The notes beneath the pieces were generated by a model that saw nothing but the letters and a program-made list of their open reading frames with translations, did not search any database and was not told where the DNA came from. A stretch of DNA of 64,000 bases. Origin: CAIWHR01 sp963726775. Its GTDB lineage: Bacteria; Pseudomonadota; Gammaproteobacteria; Burkholderiales; Casimicrobiaceae. Shown here piece after piece: positions 38,387 to 46,947 of this stretch (its first letter is position 1; every line of letters starts with the position of its first letter). The stretch covers positions 124,001-188,000 of the forward strand of contig CAVSDL010000007.1 in NCBI GenBank assembly GCA_963726775.1. The letters are read 5' to 3'. The translations under genes were made by a program, and so were the position numbers.

Positions 38387-39816
38387 CCGTCGCCGCCTTT
38401 GATCCGCGCATTCATTTCGCGGAAGACGTCGCGGTCGTCGATCACGCGGCGGGCCTTGAAGTCGGTCCGCGGAAACGTCCCGGGCGGCAGGGCCTCGACC
38501 TTCGCCCGCAGTCCCAGCAGCTTCTGCAGCTTCTGCGCCGCGTCGGCGCGCAGCGCCGCGACCCCTTGCTCGCCGAGGGCGTGCTGCGCGGCAGAGGCCT
38601 CGACGCGGATCAGCAGCTCGTCCATCGCGCCGTCGCGGCTGATCACGATGCGGTGCTCGCCGCCGTAGCCACCGAGCTGATTCATCACGGCGTCGACCTC
38701 GCTCGGGTAGACGTTCTCGCCACGAATCGTGAACATGTCGTCGATCCGGCCGAAAATGCCCTGCGGCAGCCGCGGATACGTGCGGCCGCACGGATTCGGC
38801 CCGTTCTCCCACAGCGTGAGGTCACCCGAAACGAGGCGGATCATCGGCTGCGACGTGCGCTCGAGATGCGTGTACACCGGCGTTCCGCGCTGGCCATAGG
38901 GCACTCGGCGAAACGTCTGCGGGTCGCAAACCTCGGTGTAGATGACGTCCTGCCAGCAAAGCATGCCGTCGGTCTCGGCGGTGCCACTCACGTTCATGAA
39001 CGGCGTCATCTCCGCCATCGATCCGCAGTCGATCACGCGTGCGCCGTACTCGCTCACAATCCGGTCGCGCACGCCAGGTACCGACGCGCCCGGCTCGCCG
39101 GAAAAGAACATCACCTCGAGGCCGAACCGACGTGGATCGTACCCTTCGGCACGCGCCACCTCGGCAAGATGCAATGCGAACGACGGCGTGCCGTAGAATG
39201 CCCGGGGCTTCGTCGCATCGAGCCACATCGCCGCGCGCGCGGTCATCCCCGGCGCGCCCGCGCCAAACGGGAAGGCGCGACAGCGCATCCGCTCGGCGCC
39301 CGCCAGCGTGCCCCACGAGCCCATGTATAAACTGAAGATCGCGGCGATGAACACGGTGTCGCCGGGACGGATGCCCATTCCGAACATGATGCGCGCGTGC
39401 GCGTTCGCAATCGAAATCCAGTCGTCGCGCCCGATCGAGAATGCGGTCGGTTGGCCGGTCGTGCCGGACGTGCCGTGGACATGGAAGATATCGCCTTCCG
39501 GCACGCACAGGTAGTCGCCGAATGGCGGCACGCGCGACTGCGCGTCGCGCAGGTCCTTCTTGGTGATCACCGGCACGCGCGACTCGAAGTCCTCGAGCGA
39601 TCGCAGTTGATCGGGATGGAATCCCGCGTCGTCCCACTTGGAGTGGTAGAACGGCGAGGCGTCCCACGCGTAGCGCGTCACCTGCCGCAGGCGCTCGAGG
39701 ATCGCGCGCTCGCGGTCGGCGGCAGGCATCGTCTCGCGCTCGGGGAACCAGTAGCGCGCGTCGGCGGGAGGCAGATAGTCGGCGTCGAAGCGCGGCGGAA
39801 ACGACCATTGCTCCAT
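38383..39816 (-). CDS. hcl: AMP-forming acyl-CoA ligase, probably 2-hydroxyisobutyrate-CoA ligase
   Basis: 477 residues of the phenylacetate-CoA ligase (PaaK) branch: P-loop HGTSGTTGQPT near 113-123, FFSGEPGASVPGVRDR, the Asp/Arg motif GRIDDMFTIRGENVYPSEVD, and a C-terminal domain with FKARRVIDDR. PaaK members activate aryl acids, but its place inside the hcmB-meaH-hcmA operon fits the ligase that feeds 2-hydroxyisobutyrate to the mutase. Start ATG at 39816 with GGAGT upstream; a GTG 6 nt earlier is possible. Substrate is inferred from context. Confidence 0.82.
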   Translation of the reverse strand: MEQWSFPPRFDADYLPPADARYWFPERETMPAADRERAILERLRQVTRYAWDASPFYHSKWDDAGFHPDQLRSLEDFESRVPVITKKDLRDAQSRVPPFGDYLCVPEGDIFHVHGTSGTTGQPTAFSIGRDDWISIANAHARIMFGMGIRPGDTVFIAAIFSLYMGSWGTLAGAERMRCRAFPFGAGAPGMTARAAMWLDATKPRAFYGTPSFALHLAEVARAEGYDPRRFGLEVMFFSGEPGASVPGVRDRIVSEYGARVIDCGSMAEMTPFMNVSGTAETDGMLCWQDVIYTEVCDPQTFRRVPYGQRGTPVYTHLERTSQPMIRLVSGDLTLWENGPNPCGRTYPRLPQGIFGRIDDMFTIRGENVYPSEVDAVMNQLGGYGGEHRIVISRDGAMDELLIRVEASAAQHALGEQGVAALRADAAQKLQKLLGLRAKVEALPPGTFPRTDFKARRVIDDRDVFREMNARIKGGDG

Positions 39817-39831
39817 GGCCACTCCGTTGCG

Positions 39832-40245
39832 TCAGCGCGGCCCGCGCTCGGCGACGATCCGGCGCACCATCGCGACGATCGCCTCGGGCGGCGTGTCCTG
39901 CAGCAGCAACTCCTTGACGCCTGCCGACTTGAGCGTCGCGACGTCCTCGTCGGGGATCACGCCGCCGCCCACGACGAGGATGTCATCGGCGCCACGCTCC
40001 CTGAGTGAAGCCAGAATGCGCGGAAACACGGTCATGTGCGCGCCGGAAAGGATCGACACGCCGATGACATCGACGTCCTCCTGCACCGCCGCCTCGACCA
40101 CCTCCTCCGAGGTCCGGTGCAAGCCGGTGTAGATCACGTCCATGCCGGCGTCGCGAAGCGTCCGCGCGACCACTTTCACACCTCGGTCGTGGCCGTCGAG
40201 CCCGACCTTTGCGACGAGCACACGGATATGCGGCTCACCAGCCAT
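39832..40245 (-). CDS. hcmB: B12-binding small subunit of the acyl-CoA mutase
   Basis: 137 residues from the ATG at 40245, which has GGGAG at 6-nt spacing; an ATG at 40266 is less well placed. Cobalamin-binding fold with the lower-ligand motif DxHxxG (D17, H19, G22 in KVGLDGHDRGVKV), plus SILSGAHMTVFPRI and VVGGGVIPDEDV. This is the cofactor subunit separated from the catalytic chain, as in hydroxyisobutyryl- and isobutyryl-CoA mutases. It leads the operon; hcl follows after 15 nt. Confidence 0.92.
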   Translation of the reverse strand: MAGEPHIRVLVAKVGLDGHDRGVKVVARTLRDAGMDVIYTGLHRTSEEVVEAAVQEDVDVIGVSILSGAHMTVFPRILASLRERGADDILVVGGGVIPDEDVATLKSAGVKELLLQDTPPEAIVAMVRRIVAERGPR

Positions 40246-40295
40246 GCTCTGCTCCCATTGCGCCATCTCCCGAACGTACGATGTCCGCTTCGGGT

Positions 40296-40349
40296 AATGG
40301 TATACCGCATTCAGTATTTAAAACAGAGATGTCTAGTGCCCATTGTCAA
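40296..40349 (-). promoter_or_regulatory. Putative promoter/operator of the mutase operon
   Basis: An AT-rich segment upstream of hcmB holds TTGACA on the minus strand (40344-40349) as -35, though the -10 is not clear at normal spacing. A palindrome GGTATACC (40299-40306) sits inside AATG-N8-CATT (40296-40311). TGGTATACCA-like palindromes are typical operators of FCD-type GntR regulators, matching the regulator encoded at 33.9 kb. Confidence 0.45.
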
Positions 40350-40365
40350 GGAGGTCCGCGCCCGA

Positions 40366-41538
40366 TCAATGGACGATGACGCCCGCCGCTTCGGGAATGG
40401 AATCCGTCTTGAAAAGCAGCGGCGATCCGGTGTCGGGATGACGATCGGCGTGCACACCGGCGAGCACGCGGACTTCGGCAACCCGACAATCGCGCAGCAG
40501 GTCGGTGAGCATCGTCACGACGTCGCCGACCCGGTCCAGCGGATGAAGCGGACAGCAAAAACCTTCGGCGTCGCGCGGCTCGAAGGGTGATGACAGCGAC
40601 AATCGCAGCTCGCCACCACCGGGCGCGTCCGGGGCGCGATGTGCGCTGATCACCGCCGACGGTTCACCCACCGCCGCGCGCAGTTTGCGAATCGCATTGC
40701 TGGCGAAGATCTGCGCGCCTGCTTCACGTTGCGCGGCGCGCCCCTGCCGCACGCCGGGCAGCAAGCGCTGCGGCGCGCGCGGCAGCGCCAGCACCGACGC
40801 GCTGCCCGCGCGGAGCTGGCGGCCCAGCTCCTGCGCGAACGGAATGCCCCATTTGCCGACCGTCGCGTCGGCGAGAATATCGGCGCCGGGTCGCGCAAGC
40901 GCCGATCCGACCAGAAAGCGCAGGTGCACGCCCTCGTGGCCCCCGGAAACGATCACCGGCGCCGGCGCGAGCACGCGCGCCGGCAGCCTCGCGCCCGGCG
41001 CGAGTGAATCGGGAAGCCGTTGCCACGCGAGAATCTCCGGCAGCCGCGCAATGTCGATCGCCTCGGCGCCGACGAGCGCAGGCGAAAGCGCAAACGTCCG
41101 GTTGCCGGCGAGCGCGCCGTGCTCGCGCAGGATCGCCGCCAGCGCCTCTGCGTCGTGCACCACGCCGGAAAGCGCGCCCTCATCCTTCGCGCCGGCGAGT
41201 CCCGTGACGATCACCAGCGGCACCGCGAAAATGCTGGCCGCGAGTCCGGCCTGCAGGTCCACGGCAGTCTCGCACCAGGCGGCGTCCAGCTGCCGCCAGA
41301 GGTGCCGCGCGCACGCCACCGACGGTGCGCCTGCGAAAATCGCCGACAGTATCGATCCGTCGCCGGAAAGGTTGCGGATCAGTGCGGCGCGGATCTCCCT
41401 GTCCAGCGCATCGGCACGCTGGCCCGTGTCCGCGGCGAGGCTGGCGGCGGCAAGTGCGTAGAGACGGGCCGCGTCGGGAGGCGCAGAAGCGGCATCCGGA
41501 AACACCCGCGGATCGGAAATTTCGGTGGCGCTCGTCAT
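40366..41538 (-). CDS. Conserved-looking protein of unknown function
   Basis: 390 residues from MTSATEISDPRVF. Soluble, Ala-rich, no signal peptide. Features: VPLVIVTGLAGAKDEGALSGVVHDAEALAAIL (could be a nucleotide- or phosphate-binding loop, but not a Walker A), VIVSGGHEGVHLRFLVGSALARPGADILADATVGKWGIPFA mid-protein, and a C-terminal FCCPLHPLDRVGDVVTMLTDLL with two Cys. No family recognised. It lies 32 nt downstream of the TauE/SafE exporter, probably in the same operon, beside fnr and the cbb3 oxidase genes. A role in metal or respiratory metabolism is possible but unproven. Confidence 0.6.
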   Translation of the reverse strand: MTSATEISDPRVFPDAASAPPDAARLYALAAASLAADTGQRADALDREIRAALIRNLSGDGSILSAIFAGAPSVACARHLWRQLDAAWCETAVDLQAGLAASIFAVPLVIVTGLAGAKDEGALSGVVHDAEALAAILREHGALAGNRTFALSPALVGAEAIDIARLPEILAWQRLPDSLAPGARLPARVLAPAPVIVSGGHEGVHLRFLVGSALARPGADILADATVGKWGIPFAQELGRQLRAGSASVLALPRAPQRLLPGVRQGRAAQREAGAQIFASNAIRKLRAAVGEPSAVISAHRAPDAPGGGELRLSLSSPFEPRDAEGFCCPLHPLDRVGDVVTMLTDLLRDCRVAEVRVLAGVHADRHPDTGSPLLFKTDSIPEAAGVIVH

Positions 41539-41570
41539 GGCCGCCGATTTTCGCACGGGCGGGACTGTGC

Positions 41571-42302
41571 CTAAAGGCAGAAGGGCCCCTGCGCCAGCGA
41601 CAACGGCCCGTACAGCGCACGCCAGACGCCGGCCGCGGCAAATCCCGCGAGCAGCAAGGCGGCGCCGTAGCGCACCACTCGGGAGGCTGACCACGTGCGG
41701 CCGCGTGTGACGATCCATCCTGCCGCAATGAGATTGGGCAGCGTGCCGATCCCGAACGCCAGCATCACTGCCGCGCCTTCCAGGGCGCCGCCCGCGAACA
41801 AGGCGACCGGCAGCACGCTGTAGGAGAGTGCGCAGGGAACCAACCCCCATATCATCCCGAGCGCGTATCGCGCGGAGCCTCGCTCGCGCAGCATCAGCGG
41901 CCGCACGGCCGGCAGGACGTTGGCGAACAGCGCCGACCCCGCGCGTTGCAGCCAGGCAAGCCCGTCCCGCTTCGACACAATCGCGACCGCGAGCGCGAGC
42001 AGGAACAAATTGGCCAGAACGTAGAGCGCCCGCTGCACCGGCAGCCAATCGACCGCCGCCAACGCAACGAAACCGGCGCCCCCCAATAGCGCCCCGAGCA
42101 GCGCATAGGTCGTGATGCGCCCCAGGTTGTACGCCAGTTGCCGCCGCGCCAGCACGCGCGCCGGCAGGAGCGAAGCGCCCTGCGCGCGGGCCGGAACGCC
42201 TGCTCCCGAAAGCGCCGCGACAAAGCCCCCGCACATGGCGACGCAGTGGACGCCGCCCAGCGCGCCGGCGAGCCACGCACCGATCAGCGCGGAAACGGCC
42301 AT
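41571..42302 (-). CDS. TauE/SafE (UreH-like) membrane transporter of the cbb3 cluster
   Basis: 243 residues from an ATG preceded by GGGGGG (42302). About six hydrophobic helices and the motif GGVHCVAMCGG near the N-terminus, repeated in form by ALGMIWGLVPCALSYSVLPVAL. The Cys/His/Met content of the first helix pair suggests copper handling. Members next to fnr and cco genes are thought to help copper supply to cbb3 oxidase. Divergent from fnr across a shared regulatory region. Confidence 0.82.
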   Translation of the reverse strand: MAVSALIGAWLAGALGGVHCVAMCGGFVAALSGAGVPARAQGASLLPARVLARRQLAYNLGRITTYALLGALLGGAGFVALAAVDWLPVQRALYVLANLFLLALAVAIVSKRDGLAWLQRAGSALFANVLPAVRPLMLRERGSARYALGMIWGLVPCALSYSVLPVALFAGGALEGAAVMLAFGIGTLPNLIAAGWIVTRGRTWSASRVVRYGAALLLAGFAAAGVWRALYGPLSLAQGPFCL

Positions 42303-42433
42303 CTGCCCCCCAAACCACAATCCGTCGCAACATCCTGCGGCGAGGATGTTGAGCCAACTTTACAGAATACCGCGGCGCGGTCGGAACCAGCGCTCCTGTT
42401 CAACGGAGAGGATTCCCTTTAGACTGCAGCGGT

Positions 42434-42447
42434 TTGACCTAGATCAA
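42434..42447. promoter_or_regulatory. FNR box between fnr and the TauE/SafE gene
   Basis: TTGAC-CTAG-ATCAA, a near-perfect FNR site, 29 nt before the fnr ATG. At this distance, just after a possible -10 TAGACT (42420-42425), it would block rather than activate fnr, suggesting negative autoregulation. It may also act on the divergent transporter gene. Confidence 0.7.
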
Positions 42448-42476
42448 TTGCGCTGCGCAACAATCCTCCAGGTGCC

Positions 42477-43274
42477 ATGACGCTGCCCGCGAAGCCCCTG
42501 TCACCGAACGCCGCCTCCGGGTCCGTACGGACCGTTTCGGGCGGCACGCCGGCGCCGGTCTTCTCCATACGCGACCTCAAGGTCCACTGCTCGACGTGCA
42601 GCATGCGCGAGCTTTGCCTGCCCATGGGGCTCGAGCCCGACGACCTGAAACAGCTCGACGCCCTGCTCAGCGCCCGGGTCAAGCTCAAGAAGGGGGACAC
42701 ACTTTACCGTGCCGGCGAAAGCTTTGCCTCGCTTTATGCCATCCGGATCGGTTCGCTGAAAACGACCGTGCTGGCCGAAGATGGCCGCGAACAGGTATCC
42801 GGCTACCATATGCTGGGCGACATCGTGGGCCTCGACGGCATTGGCACCGACCACCATGGCTGCCAGGCCATTGCGCTGGAGGACACCGAGGTCTGCGTGA
42901 TTCCCTTCGAGCGCATCGAGGATGTCGCGCGCAGCCTGCCACCGCTGCAGCACAACCTCCACCGGCTGCTTTCGAGGGAGATCTCGCGCGACCAGAACGT
43001 CATGCTGCTGCTCGGCAGCATGCGGGCCGAGGAGCGCCTTGCGGTGTTCCTGCTGAGCCTTGCAGAACGGTACCGGCGGCGCGGGTATTCGTCGACCGAG
43101 TACGTGCTGCGGATGACGCGCGAGGAAATCGGGAGCTATCTCGGCCTCAAGCTCGAAACCGTGAGCCGGCTATTTTCCCGCTTCCAGGAAGAGGGCCTGA
43201 TCCAGGTGCAGGGCCGCGCGGTCAAGTTGCTCGATCCCACCGCTCTCAAGCAGATCGTCGGTCAGCGGGGCTAG
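42477..43274 (+). CDS. fnr: Oxygen-sensing transcription factor FNR
   Basis: 265 residues. The 4Fe-4S cluster ligands are present: C38, C41 and C47 in CSTCSMRELC, and C129 in DHHGCQAIA. A cyclic-nucleotide-like domain, a dimer helix and a Crp-type helix-turn-helix (EEIGSYLGLKLETVSRLFSRF) follow; E-xx-SR in the recognition helix predicts TTGAT-N4-ATCAA binding. Matching boxes occur upstream of this gene, ccoN, uspA and the NMO-nnrS operon. Next to the cco cluster it presumably controls. Confidence 0.95.
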   Translation: MTLPAKPLSPNAASGSVRTVSGGTPAPVFSIRDLKVHCSTCSMRELCLPMGLEPDDLKQLDALLSARVKLKKGDTLYRAGESFASLYAIRIGSLKTTVLAEDGREQVSGYHMLGDIVGLDGIGTDHHGCQAIALEDTEVCVIPFERIEDVARSLPPLQHNLHRLLSREISRDQNVMLLLGSMRAEERLAVFLLSLAERYRRRGYSSTEYVLRMTREEIGSYLGLKLETVSRLFSRFQEEGLIQVQGRAVKLLDPTALKQIVGQRG

Positions 43275-43417
43275 CCGGAGAGGGGTCCCGACCGCCCTCG
43301 GTGGCAGAGGACACAGCGAGGTCGACGCGCATCGCTTCGCCTGGCTCGACCGTCCAAGGAGGTCTAGGCGCCTCCCACGACACGTCCCGGGCCCGCGACC
43401 GGCCCCGAATCCCGCCC

Positions 43418-43759
43418 TCAACGCTGCGCCACGTCGCCGGGCGCGCAGCAAGCCTCCGGATCGTCGCGCTTGGGGCAGCCCGCCGGCCGCTCCGGAGCCT
43501 CGAGCGGGCATCGGTTCACCTCCCACGGCGAACGTTCGAGGAACACGGTCAGCGCGGATGACGCGATGCCGAGTGCCCAGAATCCGAAGAAGCCCATCGT
43601 GTAGATCCACTCCCGGGACACGTCGAGCGTCGCGCCGAAAAAATGGAGGTCGAACGGATCGAACACCGTGAAGAAGATCGCCTCCGCGACACCCGCGACA
43701 AGAAAGGCCGGCCAGATCACCCACATCAGCCGGTGCGCGAAATTGTCGTTCATATTCAT
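43418..43759 (-). CDS. Small two-span membrane protein of the cbb3 cluster
   Basis: 113 residues from MNMNDNFAHRLMWVIWPAFL, with AAGGAG upstream. Two transmembrane helices (about 10-30 and 55-78) surround a short loop (FDPFDLHFFGATLDVSREWIY). The tail is rich in Cys (CPLEAPERPAGCP, CC), which could bind metal. Similar small proteins occur after fixH in betaproteobacterial cco operons; function unknown. The longer upstream frame overlaps fixH and is ignored. Confidence 0.68.
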   Translation of the reverse strand: MNMNDNFAHRLMWVIWPAFLVAGVAEAIFFTVFDPFDLHFFGATLDVSREWIYTMGFFGFWALGIASSALTVFLERSPWEVNRCPLEAPERPAGCPKRDDPEACCAPGDVAQR

Positions 43760-43827
43760 CGCCAACTCCTTGACTCCGAGACCGGGTGTTGCGACATCGA
43801 CGCCCTCACCGGTTGCCCCAGCGGACC

Positions 43828-44355
43828 TCAATCGACGGCGCGCGCGGCGCCGATCCGAACTTCGCCGAGCCCGCCGTTCGTCACCACGGTCGGCAGCCGC
43901 CACGCATCCGTTTCGAGGGTGACGAGCCAGCGGCCCTGCGGCGGCGCATCGAGGGTGCCCCTGTAGGCGCCGCCGGCGTCACGCACCAGCGTCAGCGCGC
44001 GATCCCGCCCGGCGCGCGTCGGGTGCGCGAGCCTGAGGCGCACCGCGGCGGGCGCCGCGGCGTCCGCGAATCCGCTCAACTCGAGCTGCACAGCTCCCTC
44101 CGCCGTTACCCTCAGCACCGCACCCAGGTTCATCGCTTCGCCACGCCCCGAACGCTCGAGTTCCCTGTTGATCAGCAAACCGCGTTTGTAATAGTCGTCG
44201 GCGATGACGCCGTCGTCGCTCCACACGGCAAGCCACGCGGTCAGCAGCGCGGCAACAACGACGATCGCGGGACCGGCGATCAGCAGCCACGGCCAGAGCT
44301 GCCGGTACCAGGGCCTCGTGGCAATGATCGGGGCATGCATCGTGGCGGGAGCCAT
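43828..44355 (-). CDS. ccoH: FixH-type cbb3 assembly protein
   Basis: 175 residues with one N-terminal membrane helix (LWPWLLIAGPAIVVVAALLTAWLA) and a periplasmic beta-sandwich. The FixH motif DDYYKRGLLINRELER stands just after the membrane. Needed for cbb3 oxidase assembly, probably with the copper ATPase CcoI. 9 nt after ccoG. Confidence 0.88.
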   Translation of the reverse strand: MAPATMHAPIIATRPWYRQLWPWLLIAGPAIVVVAALLTAWLAVWSDDGVIADDYYKRGLLINRELERSGRGEAMNLGAVLRVTAEGAVQLELSGFADAAAPAAVRLRLAHPTRAGRDRALTLVRDAGGAYRGTLDAPPQGRWLVTLETDAWRLPTVVTNGGLGEVRIGAARAVD

Positions 44356-44364
44356 GAATCCGAA

Positions 44365-45843
44365 TCAGCGTGGCAGCACGAATGTGGATTTCTCGCGCCG
44401 CATGAGCGTCGGCTCGTCCACCGCCCGCACCACGAAATCGATCCGTTGCGCATCCTGGTGCGGCCGTTCACCGGCGTGTTTGCCGTCGTGCCGATCGTCG
44501 CGAGCATCGTCGTCCGGCTCCGCGGGAGCCTGCAATCGCAGCGGGACCAGGCGCGTCGCCGCCGCGCCGACTTCCACCGGCTGCTCGACACCGACGACCT
44601 TGAGGCCGGGCATGCCTTCCGCGGCGATCGCGAATTGCCGAGGCTTCTCGTCGGTGTTCATGATCTGCAGCCGATATACGTTTTCGATCACGCCGGGAGA
44701 CGTCTCGCGAGCGAGCGCGCCGCGATCCCGGATGACGTTCACCTTCAGCGGACTCTTGAGCGCAAGCGCTACGCCTGCCGCCGTCGCAATGGCGGCGAGC
44801 AGGGCAAGGTAGAGCAGCGTGCGGAAGCGGAACACGCGCCTCACGATCGTGGCCTTGTCGTAGCCTTTCGTAAGCGCGTTCTCGGTCGTAAACCGGATGA
44901 GCCCCGGCGGGTAGCCCATCTTGTCCATCACCTGATTGCAGCCATCGATGCACGCGGTGCAGCCGATGCACTCGTACTGCAAGCCCTTGCGGATATCGAT
45001 GCCGGTCGGGCAAACCTGGACGCAGATCGAACAGTCGACGCAGTGGCCGAGGCCGGCAACCTCGATGTCGGCTTTCCTGCTGCGCGGGCCGCGCGGCTCG
45101 CCGCGGCCGGCATCGTAGGTGATGACCAGGGTGTCCTTGTCGAACATCACCGACTGGAAGCGTGCGTACGGGCACATGTACTTGCAGACCTGCTCGCGCA
45201 TCCAGCCCGCGTTGCCGTAGGTCGCGAATCCGTAGAACAGGATCCAGAACGTTTCCCAGCCGCCCAGGTTGCCCGGAACGGCGTCGAGAAGCGGCCGGAA
45301 CGGCGCGAAATAGGCGACGAAGGTAATGCCGGTCCACAACGACAATGCCATCCACACACCGTGCTTGGCCGCCTTCTTGCCGATCTTCACGGCGGAAAGC
45401 GGCTCCCGGTCGAGACGCATCCGCGCCGCGCGGCCGCCCTCGATCCGGCGCTCGATCCACATGAAGATTTCGGTGTAGACGGTCTGCGGACAGGCGTACC
45501 CGCACCACACGCGGCCGGCCATCGCGGTAAACAGGAACAGCGACAGCGCGGCAAGGATCAGCAGCACCGAAAGGTAGATGACGTCCTGCGGCCAGAACAC
45601 GAGGCCGAAGATGTAGAACCTCCGCGCGGCGATGTCGAACAGGACCGCCTGCCGGTCGTTCCAGGAAAGCCAGGGCAGGCCGTAGTAGATCAGCTGCGTG
45701 GCGAAGATCAACCCCCAGCGCCACTGCGCGAATATCCCGGTGACCGCGCGCGGATAGATCTTCTTCCGGATCTCGAAGAGCGCGACTTCCTCGACCGGCA
45801 CGGAGGCCGGCGGAATCGGCAGGGCTTTGTCGATGGCGTCCAC
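44365..45843 (-). CDS. ccoG: CcoG (FixG) Fe-S membrane protein, cupric reductase type
   Basis: 492 residues from a GTG at 45843; an ATG at 45915 would add 24 Arg-rich residues. Transmembrane segments near the N-terminus (WGLIFATQLIYYGLPWL, IYLSVLLILAALSLFLF), CGYACPQTVYTEIFMWIER, CKYMCPYARFQSVMFD, two 4Fe-4S motifs (CVDCSICVQVCP and CIGCTACIDGC), and a C-terminal immunoglobulin-like domain. CcoG reduces Cu(II) for cbb3 assembly. In line with ccoP upstream and fixH downstream. Confidence 0.93.
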   Translation of the reverse strand: MDAIDKALPIPPASVPVEEVALFEIRKKIYPRAVTGIFAQWRWGLIFATQLIYYGLPWLSWNDRQAVLFDIAARRFYIFGLVFWPQDVIYLSVLLILAALSLFLFTAMAGRVWCGYACPQTVYTEIFMWIERRIEGGRAARMRLDREPLSAVKIGKKAAKHGVWMALSLWTGITFVAYFAPFRPLLDAVPGNLGGWETFWILFYGFATYGNAGWMREQVCKYMCPYARFQSVMFDKDTLVITYDAGRGEPRGPRSRKADIEVAGLGHCVDCSICVQVCPTGIDIRKGLQYECIGCTACIDGCNQVMDKMGYPPGLIRFTTENALTKGYDKATIVRRVFRFRTLLYLALLAAIATAAGVALALKSPLKVNVIRDRGALARETSPGVIENVYRLQIMNTDEKPRQFAIAAEGMPGLKVVGVEQPVEVGAAATRLVPLRLQAPAEPDDDARDDRHDGKHAGERPHQDAQRIDFVVRAVDEPTLMRREKSTFVLPR

Positions 45844-45969
45844 TGAGGAAGTATCAGGCGCGCCGCCGGCGATCGCAATGCGGCGCAAAGCGTCGCAAGG
45901 ACGCCGCAAGCGCATCGCGAACGCGCGCCGCGACCACCGACGCTGCCGGCGCCGCGTTCGCGCCCGGCG

Positions 45970-46947
45970 TCACTTGGCTGCGGCAGCGGGTTTGTTCGAC
46001 AGGCCCCAGACGTAGGCAGCGACGATCCGGATCCTGGCCGGACCCAGGATGTCCCGGTGCGCCGGCATGGGCAGATGGCCGTCGGTCATGTCGAGGTGGC
46101 GGCCCTTGTTGATGCCTTCGGCAATCGTCGCCTCGGAGCTGCCGTAGAGCCAGATGCGATCGGTCAGATTCGGCGCTCCGACGGCCTGATTGCCCTTGCC
46201 GTCCGCGCCATGGCACGCCGCGCAGTTCTGCTCGAACAGCGGCTTGCCAAGCTGTGCCTTGAGGCCGTCGCTGGCGAGCCCCGAAAGCGAGCGCACGTAG
46301 GCGACGACGTCCTTGACGCCCTCGTTGCCGAGGGCCGGGCCCAGCGCCGGCATGACGCCCATCCGGCCGTCGGCAATCGACGTGACTATCGTCGCGGGAT
46401 CGCCGCCGTAGAGCCAGTCCGCGTCGCGCAGATTCGGGAACCCGCGGGACCCGCCGGCGTCGGACCCGTGGCAGGGCGCGCACGTGTTGAGAAAGATCCG
46501 CTCGCCCATGGCCCGGCCCTGCGGATCCGTCGCGATCGCCGGAAGCTCCATCGCCAGATACTTGTCGTACAGCGGCTTCAGCCGGGCATCGGTCTCCGCG
46601 GCTTCCTTGGCCCAGGCGCCGGTCGCCGTCCAATCGAGCATTCCCCTGAAGGTGCCAAGTCCCGGGTACGCGGCAAGATAGACGAGCGCAAACACGATCG
46701 TGATCCAGAACAGCCACATCCACCAGCGAGGCAGCGGATTGTTGTATTCGGACAGATCGCCATCCCAGATGTGTCCGGTGAGTTCGACCTGTTTGCCGTC
46801 GGGTCCGGCCGCGGTAGGCGGCGCGGGCTGCCCGGGTTTGACCCTGGCCCTGCTCGTCACCCACAACAGCCACGCGCAATAGCCGATCGCCCCCAGCGTG
46901 AGAACGATGACGTACCCGTTCCAGAAACTCGATGTGAAATCACTCAT
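45970..46947 (-). CDS. ccoP: cbb3 oxidase subunit III (di-haem cytochrome c)
   Basis: 325 residues. Two N-terminal membrane helices joined by the conserved WDGDLSEYNNPLPRWWMWLF segment, then two c-type haem domains with CAPCH and CAACH and distal Met ligands in GRMGVMPAL and LPMPAH. Passes electrons to CcoO/CcoN. Overlaps ccoQ by 4 nt. Confidence 0.96.
   Translation of the reverse strand: MSDFTSSFWNGYVIVLTLGAIGYCAWLLWVTSRARVKPGQPAPPTAAGPDGKQVELTGHIWDGDLSEYNNPLPRWWMWLFWITIVFALVYLAAYPGLGTFRGMLDWTATGAWAKEAAETDARLKPLYDKYLAMELPAIATDPQGRAMGERIFLNTCAPCHGSDAGGSRGFPNLRDADWLYGGDPATIVTSIADGRMGVMPALGPALGNEGVKDVVAYVRSLSGLASDGLKAQLGKPLFEQNCAACHGADGKGNQAVGAPNLTDRIWLYGSSEATIAEGINKGRHLDMTDGHLPMPAHRDILGPARIRIVAAYVWGLSNKPAAAAK

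Noticed and set aside
35457..38402. 981-codon plus-strand open frame opposite the mutase genes
   Set aside because: Shadow of hcmA and meaH, both of which have complete catalytic motifs.
38383..39816. Phenylacetate-CoA ligase for aromatic degradation
   Set aside because: The fold fits, but no paa genes are present and the gene is translationally coupled to mutase genes. The family name would mislead on function.
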